Shown here: piece by piece, positions 36,193 through 39,916 of the stretch
How positions within the stretch are numbered: the first letter of the stretch is position 1
Layout of the letters: every line of letters begins with the position of its first letter
Assembly: GCA_026692885.1 (NCBI GenBank)
Contig: JAPLNJ010001186.1
Coordinates: forward strand, 1-39,916
Length of the DNA: 39,916 bases
Direction of reading: 5' to 3'
DNA from: Planctomycetota bacterium
Lineage (GTDB): Bacteria > Planctomycetota > Planctomycetia > Pirellulales > Pirellulaceae
The notes under the pieces: generated by a model
The model's input: only the letters and a program-made list of their open reading frames with translations
Databases searched by the model: none
What the model was told of the DNA's origin: nothing
Position numbers and translations under genes: made by a program

Positions 36193-38053
36193 GATTTCTG
36201 TTGGACCATTCGTCTTGGCGACCGTCGTCGCCATCTGCCTCGGTGGATGCGCGCCGTCGCACAGGCCTGCCAAGCAGAAGCCTACCGACACCACCACGAC
36301 TCCCGACGACACGACGACTCCGGTCAGCGAGACCACGGCTTCCAGCGCCGATTCTTCGGCAAAGCAGCCACCTACTCCAGCCGAAGAGCGGCCGGCTACC
36401 GAACCTGCGGAGAAAGAGAACAAGCCGACCGAGGCCGCTCCGGAATCGGCAAAGACAGCCCCCGAACAATCGGTTGCCCCTTCCGCCAACAACCCTGCCG
36501 AGATAACGCCCGCCAAGCCGGACGGCGAACCGCAGCCGGAGAGTCCGGCTCCGCCAGCCAAGGACCAAGCCACAAGCACGCCGAACAGTGGCAACCGGGT
36601 GGTGTCCGGCGATTGGCCGATGTGGGCCGGCACCATGAGCCGCAATATGGTCAACCCAACCACGGGGATCTCGCTCGACTTCCAGCCGGCCGAAGACGCC
36701 AAGAAGGGCAAGCACCTGCTCTGGGTTTCCTCGTTGGGCTCGCAGACTTATGGCAATCCCGTGGTGGCACAGGGCAAGGTTTACGTAGGGACCAACAACG
36801 GCGGGAACTATCGTCCGAAACACAAGGGCGATCGCGGCGTCGTGCTGTGCTTTGACGAGAAAACGGGCGAGTTCCTCTGGCAGTTGACTCGCGAAAAGTT
36901 GCCGCAGGGCCGCGTGAACGACTGGCCGGAACAGGGCATTTGCTCGACGGTAGCCGTCGACGGCGACCGCGCCTACGTGGTCACTAACCGCTGCGAATTG
37001 GTGTGCCTGGATGTGAACGGGTTCTACGACGGAAAGAACGATGGCCCCTATCAGGACGAGCCTGACACGGAAAAAGGGGATGCCGATATCGTGTGGATCT
37101 TGGACATGATGGAAACGTTGGGGGTGTTCCCCCACAACATGGCCGCTAGTTCTCCGGTGGTCTACGGCGATTACGTGTACCTGCACACCAGCAACGGAGT
37201 CGACGAGTCGCACCTGGAAATCCCTTCGCCCCGGGCGCCGAGTTTCATCGCCGTGAATAAGAAAACCGGCGAGGTCGCCTGGGAGAGCAACGCCCCGTTT
37301 GACAAGATTCTGCACGGTCAGTGGAGTTCGCCTTCGATCGGGTTGGTCAAGGGTCAAGCCCAGGTCTACTTTGCGGGCGGCAACGGCTGGCTGTACGCCC
37401 TGGACGCCAAGACCGGCGAAGAGATCTGGAAGTTCGACCTGAACCCAAAGGACGCCAAGTACGAATTGGGCGGCCGAGGCACGCGCAACTACGTGATCGC
37501 CACGCCGGTGTTCTACGAAAATAGCGTGCTCTTAGCGACCGGTCAGGACCCCGAACACGGCGACGGCGTCGGGCATCTGTGGCGCATCGATGCGACCAAA
37601 AAAGGCGATGTCAGTGCGGTGACTCCGGACAACAAACCGAACCCCAATTCGGCCATGATTTGGCACCGGGGCGGTGTCGACACGGACGGCTCGGTAACTG
37701 GGAAGAAGGGGGAGGACATCTTCCGGCGCACGCTCTCGACGGTCGGCGTCCACGACGGCTTAGTCTTTGCCGCGGACCTGAGCGGGCGCGTGCACTGCCT
37801 CGATTTGGGCACCGGCAAGCGTTATTGGGAAGCGGACGTGATGGCAGCCATTTGGGGTTCGACGTTGGTGGTGGACGGCAAGGTCTTCGTGGGCAACGAG
37901 GACGGCGTCCTGACGGTGTTTGCGGCAGGCAAAGAATTGAAAAAACTGAAGGAGTTCAATTTTCCCTCGTCGATCTACAGTACGCCCACCATCGCCAACG
38001 GCGTGATGTTCGTCTCCGACCGTTCCCGGTTGTATGCCATCTCCACGCAGTGA
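36179..38053 (+). CDS. PQQ-like beta-propeller lipoprotein
   Basis: 624 residues. The N-terminus is a lipoprotein signal with lipobox LGGC (C24), so the protein is membrane-anchored outside the cytoplasm. A linker of about 120 residues rich in Pro, Thr, Glu and Ala precedes the propeller ([13 protein letters not shown] onward). Blades show [44 protein letters not shown] and [16 protein letters not shown]. No catalytic site of a quinone dehydrogenase was seen. GTG 36179 has AAGGAA 6 nt upstream. It overlaps the truncated paralogue by 14 bp; the pair may result from a duplication or from a deletion between two tandem genes. Confidence 0.85.
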   Translation: MNGRKISVGPFVLATVVAICLGGCAPSHRPAKQKPTDTTTTPDDTTTPVSETTASSADSSAKQPPTPAEERPATEPAEKENKPTEAAPESAKTAPEQSVAPSANNPAEITPAKPDGEPQPESPAPPAKDQATSTPNSGNRVVSGDWPMWAGTMSRNMVNPTTGISLDFQPAEDAKKGKHLLWVSSLGSQTYGNPVVAQGKVYVGTNNGGNYRPKHKGDRGVVLCFDEKTGEFLWQLTREKLPQGRVNDWPEQGICSTVAVDGDRAYVVTNRCELVCLDVNGFYDGKNDGPYQDEPDTEKGDADIVWILDMMETLGVFPHNMAASSPVVYGDYVYLHTSNGVDESHLEIPSPRAPSFIAVNKKTGEVAWESNAPFDKILHGQWSSPSIGLVKGQAQVYFAGGNGWLYALDAKTGEEIWKFDLNPKDAKYELGGRGTRNYVIATPVFYENSVLLATGQDPEHGDGVGHLWRIDATKKGDVSAVTPDNKPNPNSAMIWHRGGVDTDGSVTGKKGEDIFRRTLSTVGVHDGLVFAADLSGRVHCLDLGTGKRYWEADVMAAIWGSTLVVDGKVFVGNEDGVLTVFAAGKELKKLKEFNFPSSIYSTPTIANGVMFVSDRSRLYAISTQ

Positions 38054-38092
38054 ATGAAGTACGCCAGACGGTGAGCGTGTAAGAAGCAGCCG

Positions 38093-38965
38093 CTATTTCA
38101 CGCCACGGCGGTAACGGAAGATGCACCACAACGCCCGCAGGCCGTCGCGCCAGGTGATTTTCTTGCCCTCTGCGTACGTCCGGCCAGAGTAACTGATCGG
38201 ACGTTCATGGATCCGCACGCCGGGCAATCTGGCCACTTTGGCGGTGATCTCCGGCTCGATGCCAAAGCGTTTCTCGCACAGGGTCGGCGCGATCCGACGG
38301 ATCGTCTCCCGCGTGAACACCTTGTAGCAGGTCTCCATGTCGGTCAGGTTCAGGTTCGTGACGCAATTCGAGAGCATCGTCAGCAACCGATTCCCCACGT
38401 AGTGCCAGAAGTACAACACGCGCTGGTTGTCGCCGGCAAAGCGGCTGCCAAAGACCGCGTCGGCACCGTCCTGGAGGATGGGTTGCAGCAGGTAACGATA
38501 CTCGGCCGGATCGTACTCCAGGTCCGCGTCCTGAATGATCACGGCGTCCCCGGTGACGTGTTCGAAGCCCGTCTTCAGGGCCGCTCCCTTGCCCTGATTG
38601 CGCTGGTGAAACAGGATTTTCAGATTCGGCTGTGCCGGCCAGCTTTCCAGCAGCTGGCGGGTCCCGTCCGTGCTGGCGTCGTCGACGAGAACGATCTCGC
38701 AGGGCACCCCCGATCTGCGAACGCGGCTCACGACCTCGGACACCGTGTCGATCTCGTTGTATACCGGGATGACTACCGACAGCCGGAAGTCGGCTGGCAA
38801 CGCGTAGATGCCCAGTCTGCGACAGGTGCTCTCTCCGAGTAGTGGTTCGAGCACCTCGACACGATCCGACTCTGCCACGGCTTCGCCAGCGCAGGCCGCT
38901 TCCAGGAGCCGCACGAACCGCTGCTGGACACGTTCCGTTTTGAACTGTTCGGTGAGTTCGTTCAT
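38093..38965 (-). CDS. Family 2 glycosyltransferase with N-terminal extension
   Basis: 290 residues. GT-A core: VVIPVYNE (64-71), VDDASTDGT (94-102), [11 protein letters not shown] and the metal-binding D146-A-D148 in [16 protein letters not shown] and EPEITAKVA are seen in DPM1-like enzymes. An extra 60 residues precede the catalytic domain (for example [20 protein letters not shown]), predicted helical. No membrane segment was seen, unlike the GT2 at 22207. It faces the PQQ gene convergently (stops 38 bp apart). Confidence 0.87.
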   Translation of the reverse strand: MNELTEQFKTERVQQRFVRLLEAACAGEAVAESDRVEVLEPLLGESTCRRLGIYALPADFRLSVVIPVYNEIDTVSEVVSRVRRSGVPCEIVLVDDASTDGTRQLLESWPAQPNLKILFHQRNQGKGAALKTGFEHVTGDAVIIQDADLEYDPAEYRYLLQPILQDGADAVFGSRFAGDNQRVLYFWHYVGNRLLTMLSNCVTNLNLTDMETCYKVFTRETIRRIAPTLCEKRFGIEPEITAKVARLPGVRIHERPISYSGRTYAEGKKITWRDGLRALWCIFRYRRGVK

Positions 38966-39065
38966 GGTCGCCCTTACTTCTGCCTCGTTCCGGCGTTTCC
39001 GGTCGGCAACGCCACCTCTTTCGGTTCGCTCCGTTCGTCCTTACTCCTTCGCCCCATGGGCAACC

Positions 39066-39231
39066 TTTTGAGTCCTAGGTTGCCAATGGCATGGGAGGGT
39101 GAGGGCTCCTGGGAGGGCGAGGCTCCTGCCGAGCCGGAGCGGGCCGTCAGGGACGGCCCACGGCTCCGCGGGAGCGTCGCCCTCCCAAGCCACGTTCTCT
39201 CGTTTTCCATTTGCAACCTAGGACTCAAGAG
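39066..39231. mobile_element. Nested element (outer TTGAGTCCTAGGTTGC)
   Basis: Outer arms near 39066 and 39231: TTTTGAGTCCTAGGTTGCCA and, inverted, GCAACCTAGGACTCAAGA. The inner module, 39110-39187, has TGGGAGGGCGAGGCTCC and GGAGCGTCGCCCTCCCA arms. A 10-bp GGACTCAAGA is repeated directly after the right end. It lies 100 bp upstream of the GT2 start. Confidence 0.75.
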
Positions 39232-39349
39232 GACTCAAGAGGTGCTCGAATGAACGGCAGGATTCACAGGCCGTCGGCGAAGTCCGTTCCCAGCCCATTC
39301 ACCCAACGCCGTTAGTGATCTTGGCGCGGGAAAAGTCGGCACGAACGCC

Positions 39350-39415
39350 GTAGCCGAAATCGCCAGACTTCGGGAGTCCCACGCCGAACACCCGAATTCT
39401 GGCGAATTCGGCTAC
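39350..39415. repeat. Unenclosed GTAGCCGAAATCGCC module
   Basis: GTAGCCGAAATCGCCAGACT and, inverted, TCTGGCGAATTCGGCTAC are the arms. It matches the inner module at 31728-31810 but has no outer arms here, showing that inner modules also occur alone. The rest of 39232-39547 shows no gene. Confidence 0.7.
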
Positions 39416-39547
39416 CAAAATGCTTGACTGCGTTGCGCCTCACCGGCAGTCCATGACCGCCGAGAAGTCTTTCTGGCCACAAGGGGGTTCATAGTAGTCG
39501 CTCGTTACGGGAATGTAAATCCAGCGGAGACTTGGCTCGCGGCGGTG

Positions 39548-39718
39548 GGCCTTGATCATAAGGTTGCGCAAAACGCTAGCAGCAGGTGGTCAGGGTAGCT
39601 GGGGCAGAGTGCAGCGATGCCCCAGAAACCGGGTACTGGGGCTTCGCTTAGGCTCAGCCACCAGCCACCCGGACCGTTGCCAGCACGGACAGCAGTGCGC
39701 AAGCTTACGATCAAGGCC
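39548..39718. mobile_element. MITE-like element (GGCCTTGATC ends)
   Basis: 171 bp with terminal inverted repeats GGCCTTGATCATAAGGTTGC and GCTTACGATCAAGGCC. Its interior matches 12391-12547 in opposite orientation (for example the GGGGCTTCGCTTAGGCTCAG run). No ORF. Confidence 0.75.
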
Positions 39719-39736
39719 GCGGCGGTGTATTCTGGC

Positions 39737-39916
39737 GGCCTTGATCATAACGTTACGAAATACTAGCAGTGTCGTGATCGCCCCCGAGAAGCTCCCGACG
39801 TAAGTCGGTGGGAGTGTTCCCGCCCTGTGCCTAACCCGGCGCCCCATATTCGACCAGCCCGACTCGTCGGGAGAACTTGGTGAGGCGCCGCGGTGTTAGG
39901 AGTTGGCGGGACTGCT
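39737..39916. mobile_element. MITE-like element, left part cut by the window end
   Basis: It starts GGCCTTGATCATAACGTT, has CCGAGAAGCTCCCGACGTAA (the inverse of the hairpin arm at 57-148), then CCTAACCCGGCGCC, CCCGACTCGTCGGG and, from 39862, a run nearly identical to bases 16-70. The window therefore ends in the middle of the element, at the point where the start copy continues into its right arm. Confidence 0.7.

Overview
The window looks like a chromosomal stretch of a GC-rich planctomycete (Planctomycetota, probably Pirellulales-like; inferred from gene content, not from a marker gene). The pointers are secreted PQQ-type beta-propeller proteins, a DUF11 repeat protein, an M60 (enhancin-like) metallopeptidase, a ceramidase-N-domain protein, a threonyl-tRNA synthetase with an extra internal segment, few clear operons, and an unusual density of palindromic intergenic repeats. 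No rRNA, tRNA, CRISPR array or prophage was seen.

Layout. 0-12 kb: receiver-only response regulator, secreted GH13-type glycoside hydrolase, YkgJ-type cysteine-cluster protein, ceramidase-like protein, divergent M60 peptidase, and a very large PQQ propeller with a methyltransferase-like insert. 13-17.7 kb: DUF11 protein, secreted cupin, double-ACT regulator and a polytopic GT-C-like membrane protein, all on +. 17.7-18.7 kb: decayed secreted-protein gene among repeats. 18.7-20.9 kb: toxin-antitoxin island of three bicistronic modules (NTase-like pair, DUF6516 pair, BrnT/BrnA), the first two followed by related hairpin spacers. 21-21.8 kb: unknown protein and an IS91-type transposase remnant capped by a dispersed repeat. 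22.2-31.2 kb: surface-glycan locus (GT2, GT4, TylF-type and class I methyltransferases, CapK/PaaK-like adenylating enzyme, asparagine-synthase-like amidotransferase, GT4). 32-38.9 kb: zinc-ribbon membrane protein, thrS, cupin, a truncated and a complete PQQ propeller protein, and a GT2. 39-39.9 kb: repeats only.

The most striking signal is between genes. At least six intergenic elements have the same nested plan: an outer pair of terminal inverted repeats enclosing a different inner palindrome (often GTAG...CTAC, or TGGG...CCCA). Outer ends and inner palindromes combine differently; two neighbouring elements share the same outer ends and even one CTAG, but carry different inner palindromes. 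A separate end family starting GGCCTTGATCRTAA occurs as full MITE-like elements and as solo ends, and copies of it form both ends of this window. Some of these repeats supply gene ends: the stop codon of the asparagine-synthase gene and the last codons of the convergent glycosyltransferase lie in one element.
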